Positions 7,846-15,506 of a stretch of DNA of 24,436 nt are shown one piece after another. This DNA is from WTJX01 sp045106295 (GTDB taxonomy: Bacteria; Bacteroidota; Bacteroidia; Cytophagales; JAAEPT01). The first letter of the stretch is position 1. Every line of letters starts with the position of its first letter. Both the position numbers and the translations under genes were made by a program. The notes beneath the pieces are model-generated. The model ran no database searches. It was not told the origin of the DNA and saw only the letters and a list, made by a program, of their open reading frames with translations. The stretch is taken from NCBI GenBank assembly GCA_045106295.1, contig JBGCEI010000048.1, positions 1 to 24,436 on the forward strand, in the 5' to 3' direction.

Positions 7846-9165
7846 ATGTCATTTGACTCACTAGGATTATCCGACGCTTTACTGAAAGCAGTAAAAAAAC
7901 AAGGGTATACCGCACCATCTCCCATTCAAGGAAAAGCAATACCTCTCATTTTAGAACGAAAAGATGTGTTGGCCTCTGCACAGACAGGAACCGGAAAAAC
8001 AGCTGGTTTCACCTTACCTATTCTTGAGATATTATCGAAGCAACCGATACAGAAAAGAAGACCTATCAAAGCATTGGTGTTGACACCTACCAGAGAGTTG
8101 GCCGCACAAGTTTACGATAATGTGCAATCTTACAGTGAGTTCTTAGACCTCAGGTCTAGTGTAATCTTTGGTGGAGTAAGTCAAAGACCACAGGTAGAGA
8201 AACTTCGTAAGGGAATAGATATTTTGGTGGCTACACCTGGGCGTTTACTAGACCTACACAATCAGCGACTATTGTCTTTAGACAAAATAGAAATACTGGT
8301 CTTAGATGAAGCCGACAGAATGTTGGACATGGGTTTCTTGCGAGACATTAAAAAAATAATGCAAGTAATGCCTTCCCAACGGCAAAACTTATTATTCTCA
8401 GCTACCTTTTCTAAGGACATTAAAAAGTTAGCAAACAGTATTTTGAATAAGCCTGTTTTAGTAGAAGCAGCACCCGAAAATACGACTGCTGAAAAAGTCA
8501 TCCAGAAATTTTATCGAGTAGATAAAGCAAAGAAAACTTCTTTGGTGACCAAATTCATTTCAGAAGGAGATTGGAAACAGGTACTCATTTTTATGCGTAC
8601 CAAACATGGTGCAAATAGGCTGAGTGAAAAGCTCGGTAAAAGTGGTATTACATCCGCTGCCATACATGGAAATAAAAGTCAGAATGCACGAACTAAGGCA
8701 TTGGAAGGTTTCAAAAAAGGAACCGTACGAGTATTAGTGGCCACTGATATTGCAGCCCGAGGCTTAGATATTCCATTACTCCCCCATGTTATTAATTTTG
8801 AGTTGCCCAATGTTCCAGAAGACTACGTGCACCGCATAGGGCGTACAGGTAGAGCAGGTGCCAGCGGAGAAGCTATTTCTCTAGTAAGTGCAGATGAAAT
8901 GGATTTCGTAAAAGGAATAGAAAACTTATTAGGCCACCCAGTAGGTAGCGATGTAGTAGACGGGTACGAACCAACAGAAACAGTTTCAGCTCCAAACAAA
9001 AAAGGGGGAAAGAAACAATACAGAGCTAAAGGTAAATCTGGTGTTAATGGAGAAGGAAATAGGAAATTTAATTCAGGTGGAGGCAATCAACCCAAAAACA
9101 ACTCTTCAAGAAGCGGAAAACCAAAGAACGGTGGAAGCAGCAACCGAAGGAGAAGAACAGATTAA
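7846..9165 (+). CDS. rhlE: DEAD-box RNA helicase, RhlE type
   Basis: A 439-aa ATP-dependent RNA helicase of the RhlE group, with roles in ribosome assembly, RNA turnover or cold adaptation in relatives. The motifs are complete: Q motif with SPIQ (25-28), motif I AQTGTGKT (45-52), Ia PTRELAAQ (81-88), motif II DEAD (154-157), motif III SAT (185-187), VATDIAARGLD and HRIGRTGR. The last 55 or so residues are a low-complexity basic tail rich in Gly, Lys, Asn and Ser, as in many DEAD-box proteins where it adds RNA binding. It ends 79 bp before the convergent leuA stop, with a terminator hairpin in between. RhlE versus DeaD/CsdA is judged from length and the simple tail. Confidence 0.92.
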   Translation: MSFDSLGLSDALLKAVKKQGYTAPSPIQGKAIPLILERKDVLASAQTGTGKTAGFTLPILEILSKQPIQKRRPIKALVLTPTRELAAQVYDNVQSYSEFLDLRSSVIFGGVSQRPQVEKLRKGIDILVATPGRLLDLHNQRLLSLDKIEILVLDEADRMLDMGFLRDIKKIMQVMPSQRQNLLFSATFSKDIKKLANSILNKPVLVEAAPENTTAEKVIQKFYRVDKAKKTSLVTKFISEGDWKQVLIFMRTKHGANRLSEKLGKSGITSAAIHGNKSQNARTKALEGFKKGTVRVLVATDIAARGLDIPLLPHVINFELPNVPEDYVHRIGRTGRAGASGEAISLVSADEMDFVKGIENLLGHPVGSDVVDGYEPTETVSAPNKKGGKKQYRAKGKSGVNGEGNRKFNSGGGNQPKNNSSRSGKPKNGGSSNRRRRTD

Positions 9166-9212
9166 TATCGTCAAGAATGGTCAAAGACCTTCCTGATCGT
9201 CTTTAATAATAT

Positions 9213-9245
9213 GAGTTCACCGAGGCTTTCAGCCTTCGGTGACTC
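9213..9245. terminator. Bidirectional terminator between rhlE and leuA
   Basis: TCACCGAGGC (9217-9226), loop TTTCA, GCCTTCGGTGA (9232-9242) forms a stem of 10 pairs with one bulged A, extended by GAG/CTC at the base. The genes are convergent, and the stem touches the leuA stop codon at 9245. U-tracts are weak on both sides. Confidence 0.7.
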
Positions 9246-10759
9246 TATGCTTCAACAGAGTTCAGCTCTACAACCTTAGTTAACGCATCTAAATACGCAA
9301 TAGCAGAAGCATACACAATGTCAGTATGCTGACCGAATCCGTAATAATAGATTTCGTCTTTTGAAATTTGGATATGTACCTTCCCATTATCGTCTATTCC
9401 ACTCGTAACTGCTTGTACTAAGTACTCTTCTAGACGTACAACCTTACCCATTATCTTATTAATGGCCTGATAGGTCGCATCAACAGGACCATTCCCTTCC
9501 GATACCTGTGTTTGGGATGTCCCATTGATATTAATGGTAATACTTGCTGTGCAATTACCCATTTGAGAATCTACTTTTAAGTCCTCAATTTCAACGATTG
9601 TTTTTTCAATGTCTTTCCCTAATAATTGTAATAAGTCGATATCGTTTATGTCTTTGTTTTTATCTGCGAAATCTAAGAATTTAGGATACAAATCATCCAA
9701 TTCTTCCTGCATTACTTCAAAACCTAATCTCTCAATATTGTATTTCAAAGCTGCACGACCGCTTCTTGCTGTCAGAATAATAGCAGACTCTTTTACTCCT
9801 ACTACTTTAGGATCTATGATTTCGTAGTTTTCTCTGTTTTTAATCACACCATCTTGGTGAATACCTGACGAATGAGCAAATGCGTTTCTACCGACAATCG
9901 CTTTATTTGGTTGTACTGGCATACGCATTAACCGAGTGATTAATCGGCTAGTAGGAAATAGTTTAGATGGATCAATGCTTGTATTGAAGCCTAATGTTTT
10001 TTCATGACTTTTAATTGCCATAGCTGTTTCTTCTAAAGAAGTATTTCCAGCACGCTCCCCTATCCCATTAATGGTAACTTCCATTTGCCGTGCACCACTA
10101 CGTAAACCTGCGATGGTATTGGCAGTAGCCATTCCTAAATCATTGTGGCAATGCACAGAGATAATAGCTTTGTCAATATTAGGCACGTTATTGTACAAAT
10201 AAGCGATTTTAGCTCCGTATTCATCTGGTAAACAGAAACCTGTTGTATCTGGAATATTCACGACTGTTGCTCCTGCAGCAATAACTGTTTCCACCATTTT
10301 TGCTAAGAAATCTAAATCAGCTCTTCCCGCATCTTCACAGTAAAACTCTACATCGTCTACCAAGTTTCTAGCATATTTTGCCGCCCAAGCTGCTTTCTCT
10401 AAAATCTTTTCTCTCGTAGACTTTAGTTTGTGCTGAATGTGCATGTCAGATGCACCGATTCCTGTATGTATTCTACCTCTTGCGGCAAAACGTAATGCCT
10501 CTGCTGCTACATCAATGTCTTTTTGTACGGCTCTTGTAAGCGCACAAATGGTTGGTTTACGTATGGCTTTAGATAATTCAACTACAGAATTAAAGTCTCC
10601 CGGACTGGAAACTGGAAATCCTGCCTCTAAGATATCTACCCCCATCTCTTCTAGAGCGAGTCCTACTTCAATTTTTTCTACGGTGTTTAACTGACAGCCC
10701 GGTACTTGCTCTCCGTCTCTTAAGGTAGTATCGAATACGTAAATCTTGTTGTTATCCAT
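9245..10759 (-). CDS. leuA: 2-isopropylmalate synthase
   Basis: A 504-aa LeuA that condenses acetyl-CoA with 2-ketoisovalerate in the first committed step of leucine biosynthesis. The catalytic TIM barrel carries DTTLRDGEQ (10-18), HCHNDLG (203-209, metal-binding His) and NGIGERAGN (231-239). The C-terminal part (about 385-504) has the LeuA dimer/allosteric domain that binds leucine in relatives, with the GNGPVDATYQAI-type motif. The length is that of full LeuA, longer than homocitrate synthase lacking the regulatory domain. The gene stands alone; leuB, leuC and leuD are not in the window. A leucine-rich leader ORF and a terminator directly upstream indicate transcription attenuation by leucine supply, on top of likely feedback inhibition. 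Confidence 0.93.
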   Translation of the reverse strand: MDNNKIYVFDTTLRDGEQVPGCQLNTVEKIEVGLALEEMGVDILEAGFPVSSPGDFNSVVELSKAIRKPTICALTRAVQKDIDVAAEALRFAARGRIHTGIGASDMHIQHKLKSTREKILEKAAWAAKYARNLVDDVEFYCEDAGRADLDFLAKMVETVIAAGATVVNIPDTTGFCLPDEYGAKIAYLYNNVPNIDKAIISVHCHNDLGMATANTIAGLRSGARQMEVTINGIGERAGNTSLEETAMAIKSHEKTLGFNTSIDPSKLFPTSRLITRLMRMPVQPNKAIVGRNAFAHSSGIHQDGVIKNRENYEIIDPKVVGVKESAIILTARSGRAALKYNIERLGFEVMQEELDDLYPKFLDFADKNKDINDIDLLQLLGKDIEKTIVEIEDLKVDSQMGNCTASITININGTSQTQVSEGNGPVDATYQAINKIMGKVVRLEEYLVQAVTSGIDDNGKVHIQISKDEIYYYGFGQHTDIVYASAIAYLDALTKVVELNSVEA

Positions 10760-10781
10760 TACTTAGCATTAAAACTGGGTA

Positions 10782-10789
10782 CAAAAATA
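10782..10789 (-). promoter_or_regulatory. Possible second promoter box inside the leuA leader
   Basis: TATTTTTG on the minus strand matches TAnnTTTG and lies 22 bp before the leuA ATG, downstream of the leader terminator. If used, it would give basal leuA transcription that escapes attenuation. The region is A/T-rich, so a chance match is possible. Confidence 0.35.
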
Positions 10790-10828
10790 ATAAATTTTTA
10801 GGTGCTTATCACCTCTTATGAAACAAAA

Positions 10829-10859
10829 AAGCGGTCACTTTCTGCGAAAGTGACCGCTT
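10829..10859 (-). terminator. Intrinsic terminator of the leuA leader (attenuator)
   Basis: On the minus strand AAGCGGTCACTTTC, loop GCA, GAAAGTGACCGCTT is a perfect 14-bp stem, immediately followed by TTTT-G-TTT; six T in a row are reached counting the last stem bases. It points toward leuA, 70 bp before its ATG. It would therefore stop transcription before leuA, which is the hallmark of an attenuator rather than an end-of-gene terminator, as no other gene on this strand lies upstream. Confidence 0.92.
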
Positions 10860-10874
10860 CAATTTTTTAACAAA

Positions 10875-10919
10875 CTACTGCCACTCTCACTTTCGTGAGT
10901 ACAATTTATCTAGCAGAAG
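10875..10919 (-). promoter_or_regulatory. Leader hairpin and antiterminator segment
   Basis: On the minus strand the Leu-codon segment CTTCTGCTA (10919 to 10911) can pair with TGGCAGTAG (10883 to 10875), with one mismatch and one G-U. This encloses an inner hairpin CTCAC-GAAA-GTGAG (10899 to 10886). CGAAAGTGA (10895 to 10887) inside it is also complementary, over 9 nt, to TCACTTTCG (10853 to 10845) in the 5' arm and loop edge of the terminator. These pairings exclude each other, giving pause, antiterminator and terminator forms. Confidence 0.8.
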
Positions 10920-10937
10920 TAATAATTGTTTGTTCAT
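10887..10937 (-). CDS. leuL: Leucine-rich leader peptide of leuA
   Basis: A 16-codon ORF encoding MNKQLLLLLDKLYSRK. Codons 5-9 are TTA TTA CTT CTG CTA, five consecutive leucines using four different codons, and codon 12 is a sixth (TTG). Scarce charged Leu-tRNA would stall a ribosome at 10911-10925. That covers the upstream strand of the leader hairpin and frees CGAAAGTGA to block the terminator. With ample leucine the ribosome reaches TGA (10887-10889), which lies inside CGAAAGTGA, and the terminator forms. The start has no Shine-Dalgarno and lies 5 nt after a TATCTTTG box, so translation may be leaderless. No homology is claimed; the call rests on position, composition and the pairing logic. 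The name leuL is by analogy. Confidence 0.85.
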   Translation of the reverse strand: MNKQLLLLLDKLYSRK

Positions 10938-10942
10938 AGATA

Positions 10943-10950
10943 CAAAGATA
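10943..10950 (-). promoter_or_regulatory. -7 promoter box of the leuL-leuA transcript
   Basis: TATCTTTG on the minus strand is an exact TAnnTTTG match. The ATG of the leader peptide follows after only 5 nt (TATCT), so the transcript should begin at or next to the start codon. Confidence 0.65.
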
Positions 10951-11036
10951 CACTTTTTTTATCAGCTAAAGAAAACGATTCTATCGAACATTACAGGGTA
11001 CTTTCTGTTTCTATTAGTATAAACAAGAAAATCATT

Positions 11037-11720
11037 ATGAGTAAGTTTATTGTAATAGGTGGTAGCAAAGGCATTGGCTTTGAAGTGTTATCTTCGCTTT
11101 TAGAAAACCATGAATGTGTAAATATTAGTAGAACGGAAGCTGATATCTCGAATTCGAATTTAACGCAATACCAAGCGGATGTACTAACCGATTATCTACC
11201 AGACATCGATGGTGCAACAGGTTTAATCTACTGCCCAGGATCTATTAATCTAAAACCTATTTCTACTTTAAAAGAAGATCACTTTAAAACTGATTTTGAG
11301 ATCAATGTTTTAGGGGCCATAAAAGCAATTAAAAAATATGCTCCTGTATTAAAAAAATCGCCTGATGCATCCATTGTCTTATTTAGTACCGTGGCAGTAG
11401 GACAAGGAATGCCTTTCCACGCTTCAGTAGCTGCATCAAAAGGAGCAGTGGAAGGCCTTACAAAGTCACTGGCTGCTGAATTCGCCCCCACTATTCGTGT
11501 AAATTGTGTTGCTCCTACTATCACTGACACACCCTTGGCAAGTAACATCTTAAAAAATGAGAAAGTAAAAGAAAATATGATCGCCAAACATCCATTAAAA
11601 AAGATTTTATCAGCTAAAGAAGTAGCAAATACAGCTACTTTTTTGTTGAGTAATGCTGCTAGTGGAATGACTGGTCAAATAATAGGGGTAGATGCAGGTC
11701 TATCTACCCTGAAAGTTTAA
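11037..11720 (+). CDS. SDR-fold protein lacking the catalytic tyrosine
   Basis: A 227-aa Rossmann protein of the short-chain dehydrogenase/reductase superfamily. The dinucleotide-binding loop is GGSKGIG (8-14). The third-strand region is CPGS (66-69) where classical SDRs have NAG. The active-site region is LFSTVA (115-120) and then HASVAASKGAVEG (128-140). Lys135 is at the catalytic Lys position, but the residue four before it, normally Tyr, is Val131. Family members with this 'HAS.AA.KGAVEGLT.SLAAE' motif are known to me as a separate branch of uncertain function. It may bind a nucleotide without standard dehydrogenase activity. ATG 11037 is chosen because the motif begins right after it. 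The frame is open to 10926, but that extension is antisense to the leuL leader and resembles no SDR. It is followed 16 bp later by a small gene. Confidence 0.85.
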   Translation: MSKFIVIGGSKGIGFEVLSSLLENHECVNISRTEADISNSNLTQYQADVLTDYLPDIDGATGLIYCPGSINLKPISTLKEDHFKTDFEINVLGAIKAIKKYAPVLKKSPDASIVLFSTVAVGQGMPFHASVAASKGAVEGLTKSLAAEFAPTIRVNCVAPTITDTPLASNILKNEKVKENMIAKHPLKKILSAKEVANTATFLLSNAASGMTGQIIGVDAGLSTLKV

Positions 11721-11736
11721 TTTAAATACTGAAACA

Positions 11737-11883
11737 ATGAGTGAAAGTGCACTACAAAAGAAATACGAAAAGTTAATGGCTGAAGCACATAAACTAATGA
11801 GTAAAGACAGAAAAAAAGGTGATGCTAAAATTGCAGAAGCTGAGTTAGTAATGGATGAATTAGTGAAATTAAAGCAGAAATAA
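11737..11883 (+). CDS. Small DUF6435/Lacal_2735-like protein
   Basis: A 48-aa protein, MSESALQKKYEKLMAEAHKL followed by MSKDRKKGDAKIAEAELVMDE and a Lys-rich end. It is predicted to be nearly all helical and highly charged. The pattern 'L..KYEKLM.EAH.LM..DRK..DAK.AEAE.V...L' fits the small Lacal_2735 (DUF6435) family that I recall from Bacteroidota. That family usually starts with an extra 'MFGLFKKK'-type segment, which is absent here. Function is unknown. It lies 16 bp after the SDR-like gene on the same strand, so cotranscription is likely, and a terminator hairpin follows. Confidence 0.7.
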   Translation: MSESALQKKYEKLMAEAHKLMSKDRKKGDAKIAEAELVMDELVKLKQK

Positions 11884-11916
11884 TTTTCTACTCTGATAGG
11901 TTCCAAAGGTTTTTCG

Positions 11917-11950
11917 ACTTTCGTCTAATGACGCGACATTAAACGAAAGT
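11917..11950. terminator. Terminator hairpin between convergent genes
   Basis: ACTTTCGTCTAATG (11917-11930), loop ACGCGA, CATTAAACGAAAGT (11937-11950) pairs over 14 positions with a single C-A mismatch. It separates the small plus-strand gene from the convergent CDP-alcohol phosphatidyltransferase. U-tracts are short, so it may act in both directions only weakly. Confidence 0.6.
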
Positions 11951-11952
11951 TG

Positions 11953-12714
11953 CTAAACAATTTTTCTAATCCCCACGAAGATTAAAATCATGCCTGAATA
12001 GGCGATAAAGAAAGGAATGATGTAATCTATCCATCCCAAGACTAGCATGACACTAATTATGAGTAACTGAAACCCTAGCCCAAGGGTAGAAACGGCCGTC
12101 ATTAACCAATTGGGTATTTGTTTTCCTTGATAGGCACCTCTGTCTAGCAGATAAATAACCCTGTCAAAAAAACCGTACAGTGTTCGGTACATCCAGAATA
12201 ACACATTTACTGTTTGTTGACTTTCTCCTTCCATCGCTTTAGGTGGTTTTCGCTCAAATATTCGACTCGTTTTATCTCCATCGAGTTTATTTCGTAAAAT
12301 CACATAGTAATAGTTGTACAAGGTACCTTGTAACTGAATCCCTAGAAAGGCGAAAAAGGTAGTCAGCGTATTGGCATCTGTTATGTACCAGATGGCAATA
12401 AAAATCAATGTATTCAGGATAATATCAGCCACAGAGTCAAAATAACGTCCTGTGTAAGAAGGCGTATTTTTTACCCGAGCCAGTTCTCCATCAGCAGCAT
12501 CTAAAATGGATTTAAGAATTAAAAAAAGAGCAGCACCCCAGTAATACCCTTTTAGCATACAACCTATACTCAACAAACCAGAGATAATAAAACCAATGGT
12601 GACATGGATAGGTGTAAACGATGTATGTTTCAATGAGTTGGCAATAAGCCGTGCTGCTAGCCTACCGTAATCCGATAAATCTAAGAATTTACTCGCTTTA
12701 GGGAGTTTAGACAT
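11953..12714 (-). CDS. CDP-alcohol phosphatidyltransferase family membrane protein
   Basis: A 253-aa integral membrane enzyme that transfers a phospho-alcohol from a CDP-linked donor to an acceptor alcohol. The family signature D-x2-D-G-x2-A-R-x8-G-x3-D-x3-D is exact: D72, D75-G76, A79-R80, G89, D93 and D97. About six hydrophobic segments follow the usual layout (near 38-55, 58-72, 98-125, 205-230 and 235-250). The N-terminal half matches the core domain. Acceptor and donor cannot be read from sequence, so phosphatidylglycerol, phosphatidylinositol or phosphatidylserine-type products are all possible. It is a single gene, convergent with the SDR unit and divergent from the M18 aminopeptidase. 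Confidence 0.85.
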   Translation of the reverse strand: MSKLPKASKFLDLSDYGRLAARLIANSLKHTSFTPIHVTIGFIISGLLSIGCMLKGYYWGAALFLILKSILDAADGELARVKNTPSYTGRYFDSVADIILNTLIFIAIWYITDANTLTTFFAFLGIQLQGTLYNYYYVILRNKLDGDKTSRIFERKPPKAMEGESQQTVNVLFWMYRTLYGFFDRVIYLLDRGAYQGKQIPNWLMTAVSTLGLGFQLLIISVMLVLGWIDYIIPFFIAYSGMILIFVGIRKIV

Positions 12715-12810
12715 GAATGATTTTATCTAAAGGCTTTTGATGATCGGAAAGGTATAACTTCTAATTGAAGGAATTGGTTCAATTTAAAAACTACTCTGAT
12801 TTTTGAAGTT

Positions 12811-12818
12811 TATTTTTG
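12811..12818 (+). promoter_or_regulatory. -7 promoter box of the M18 aminopeptidase gene
   Basis: TATTTTTG matches TAnnTTTG and lies 39 bp before the ATG at 12858, giving a leader of about 34 nt. This supports the 12858 start over the upstream in-frame ATG at 12816, which would overlap the expected transcription start. Confidence 0.5.
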
Positions 12819-12857
12819 CTATTTGATTTTGTATCTTGTACTTGTACTTTTACTACT

Positions 12858-14117
12858 ATGAAAATAGAACAACTTCTTTCGTTTATTGATGCGAGCCCTA
12901 CTGCATTTCATGCAGTTAAAACTATACAGTCTGAACTAGAGTCTGAAAAAACAATTGTTTTGGATGAGTCTGATACTTGGAAATTAGAGGAGAATAAGCT
13001 CTATTCGGTTACTCGAGATGACGCTTCTATTATCATTTTTAAAACACCGAAAAAAATTAATGTGAATTCTTCCTTTCGGATGATTGGCGCACATACGGAC
13101 TCCCCCTGCCTGAAAGTAAAAAGCAACCCTACTTCTACAAGAGAAGGTTATCAATTACTCAATATTGAAGTATATGGCGGTGTACTTTTGAGTAGTTGGT
13201 TCGATAAAGATTTGTTAATTGGGGGAAGAGTATTTACAGAAGATAAAGCAGGTAATCTGACTAAGCACCTCATTAAATTACCCTACAAAATTAGAATTCC
13301 ACGGTTGGCAATTCATTTAGATAGAAAGGTAAATAGCGAAGGCTTTAAAGTTAACGCTCAGACTCAACTAATTCCAGTGATGGGATTGGGCGAAAACATT
13401 GATTTTTCCGCGTTAATTCAACAACAGTTGAAAACAAAAGAAGCTGTACTTAGTTGGGATCTCTTTTTATTCGATTCTGAACCGTCTTCTTTAGGTGGGC
13501 TACAAAAAGAATTCGTGTATGCTCCAAGGTTAGATAATTTAGGTAGTGTGCATGCCTCGTTGTCTGCGTTATTAGCAAGTGCAACTTCAACAGATAAATT
13601 TCAGGTAGCTGCTTATTTTCATAATGAAGAGATTGGCTCAAATACACAAAATGGTGCGGGCTCTAACTTCTTACATTCGGTATTAGAACGTATTTGTTCA
13701 GTAACTGCTGTCGATAGCTTTGCTCAGAGTATGGCTCGTTCCTTCTTTATTTCAGCGGATATGGCTCACGCTATTCACCCGAACTATACGGAAGCGCATG
13801 ATGCCAATCACAAACCAAGGTTAAACCAAGGACCAGTGATAAAAAGTAATGCCAATATGCGCTATGCAACAGATGGGTTAACGATTGCTAAATTTAAACA
13901 GTGGTGCCATCAATCAAAAACAGCATATCAAGATTTTTGTACTAGAAACGATATGGGCTGCGGCTCTACGATTGGACCTATGACTGCCGCTAAATTAGGC
14001 GTTCCTACTATTGATATTGGAAATCCCATGCTATCTATGCATAGCATTAGAGAAATGGCTGGAACCGAGGATCATAAACTATTAGTTAACGTATTTAAAA
14101 CTTTTTATTCTGCATAA
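12858..14117 (+). CDS. apeB: M18-family aspartyl-type aminopeptidase
   Basis: A 419-aa zinc aminopeptidase of family M18, which removes N-terminal Asp/Glu or broad residues in the cytoplasm as a large tetrahedral particle. The family pattern runs throughout: N-terminal 'FIDASPTAFHAV' (9-20), metal ligand motif GAHTDSPCLKVK (77-88), SSWFDKDLLIGGRV (112-125), PRLDNL (223-228), NEEIGS (256-261), SADMAHAIHPNY (299-310) and C-terminal SMHSIREMAG with the last His ligand. All expected ligands are present. The start at 12858 is preferred because the family begins near here and a promoter box precedes it. Only 3 bp separate its stop from the DUF389 gene, so the two form an operon. The symbol is by family resemblance. 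Confidence 0.9.
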   Translation: MKIEQLLSFIDASPTAFHAVKTIQSELESEKTIVLDESDTWKLEENKLYSVTRDDASIIIFKTPKKINVNSSFRMIGAHTDSPCLKVKSNPTSTREGYQLLNIEVYGGVLLSSWFDKDLLIGGRVFTEDKAGNLTKHLIKLPYKIRIPRLAIHLDRKVNSEGFKVNAQTQLIPVMGLGENIDFSALIQQQLKTKEAVLSWDLFLFDSEPSSLGGLQKEFVYAPRLDNLGSVHASLSALLASATSTDKFQVAAYFHNEEIGSNTQNGAGSNFLHSVLERICSVTAVDSFAQSMARSFFISADMAHAIHPNYTEAHDANHKPRLNQGPVIKSNANMRYATDGLTIAKFKQWCHQSKTAYQDFCTRNDMGCGSTIGPMTAAKLGVPTIDIGNPMLSMHSIREMAGTEDHKLLVNVFKTFYSA

Positions 14118-14120
14118 GAT

Positions 14121-15506
14121 ATGAATCCAAGCACTTTTTTTCGTTACCTAAGAACATTTCTTAAAGACATCTTCAACATACATGAGGATAAAGAGGTAGA
14201 CCGAGTAACGATTGCAGAAATTAGTAAGAACGTAGAGTTTAAGGGTGCTAACCTTTGGATTCTAATCTTTGCTATTTTTATTGCCTCAATTGGTCTAAAT
14301 GTAAATTCAACTGCGGTAGTAATAGGAGCCATGCTTATTTCTCCTTTAATGGGTCCTATTATGGGAGTAGGTTTGGGTGCAGGAATCAATGATTTTGAGC
14401 TGATTAAAAAGTCATTAAGAAACCTTGGAGTAGCGGTATTTATGAGTATCCTTGCTTCTACTATTTACTTTTTAATTACGCCGATCAGTGATGCCAGTTC
14501 TGAATTGTTAGCTAGAACCACACCTACTATTTGGGATGTGCTGATTGCTCTTTTTGGTGGGTTTGCAGGGATTATTGCTGGGTCAAGAAAAGAAAAAAGT
14601 AATGCCATTCCTGGTGTAGCTATTGCTACGGCTTTAATGCCTCCTCTGTGTACAGCAGGTTATGGGTTGGCGACTGCCAATTGGTATTATTTCCTTGGGG
14701 CAATGTACCTGTTTTCCATCAATTGTATTTTCATTAGTATTTCTACGATTGTGGTGGTTCGTTTTTTAAAGTACCGTAAAAAAGAATTTGTAGATGCTGT
14801 TAGAGAAAAACGAGTAAAAACATACATCAGTATCTTTATTTTCTTATTTATTATCCCAAGTATTTGGTTAGCTACTAATGTGGTTAGAAAGTCTTTTATG
14901 GAGCAAAATGCTAATAAGTTTGTAGCAGAAGAACTAAACTTTGAAAATGCTAAGGTGATTAGCAAAAGGCTGTATGTTGAAGAAAATCCACAGCGTTTAG
15001 AGGTGATTTTATTTGGAGAACCTGTGGATACTGTTACTATTCGAGAACGAAGAAAACGGTTAGCTAATTATAGCCTATCGAATATAAAATTAGTTATAAG
15101 ACAAGGATATCAAAAAGAGGACGACGGGGTTAATATGGAGACAATAGAGCAAATGAATAATCAGCTAAAGGCAGGGATTATTGAGGACCTATACAAAAAA
15201 AATGAAGAGCTTTTAGAAGATAAAAATCAAAAAATAAGGTTACTGGAAGATGAAGTCTATCAGCTCAAATCTAAGATTATTCCTTTGGACGATATTTCAG
15301 CTGAGTTGAAAGCATCTTATCCTAACGTAAAAGAATTTACAATGGGAAATAGTGTATTGGAATACCTAGATACATTCAAAAAAGACACATTGACTATCGC
15401 TTATGTAAACTTCAAGAAACGTCCTTCTTCTAGTGAAAGAAAGCGATTGGAAAATTGGTTAAAAGCTCGTAGTAAAGCAAAGGCATTGAAGCTGATTGTG
15501 TACTAG
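14121..15506 (+). CDS. DUF389 (TIGR00341-type) membrane protein
   Basis: A 461-aa protein. The N-terminal half (about 40-270) holds the DUF389 membrane domain, with several hydrophobic helices and the conserved 'STAVVIGAMLISPLMGPIMGVGLGAGINDFELIKKSLRN' and 'ATALMPPLCTAGYGLA' segments. The second half (about 270-461) is soluble and includes a predicted coiled coil (about 345-385, rich in Glu, Lys and Leu). The role of the family is not established. It is translated 3 bp after the M18 aminopeptidase stop, so coexpression is near certain, but no functional link is obvious. Confidence 0.88.
   Translation: MNPSTFFRYLRTFLKDIFNIHEDKEVDRVTIAEISKNVEFKGANLWILIFAIFIASIGLNVNSTAVVIGAMLISPLMGPIMGVGLGAGINDFELIKKSLRNLGVAVFMSILASTIYFLITPISDASSELLARTTPTIWDVLIALFGGFAGIIAGSRKEKSNAIPGVAIATALMPPLCTAGYGLATANWYYFLGAMYLFSINCIFISISTIVVVRFLKYRKKEFVDAVREKRVKTYISIFIFLFIIPSIWLATNVVRKSFMEQNANKFVAEELNFENAKVISKRLYVEENPQRLEVILFGEPVDTVTIRERRKRLANYSLSNIKLVIRQGYQKEDDGVNMETIEQMNNQLKAGIIEDLYKKNEELLEDKNQKIRLLEDEVYQLKSKIIPLDDISAELKASYPNVKEFTMGNSVLEYLDTFKKDTLTIAYVNFKKRPSSSERKRLENWLKARSKAKALKLIVY

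Noticed and set aside
10926..11036. 37-residue N-terminal extension of the SDR-like ORF
   Set aside because: The Rossmann motif begins right after ATG 11037, the extension resembles no SDR, and it is antisense to the leuA leader and its promoter.
12816..12857. 14-residue N-terminal extension of the M18 peptidase
   Set aside because: It overlaps the likely -7 box and transcription start, and family similarity begins at the ATG 12858.
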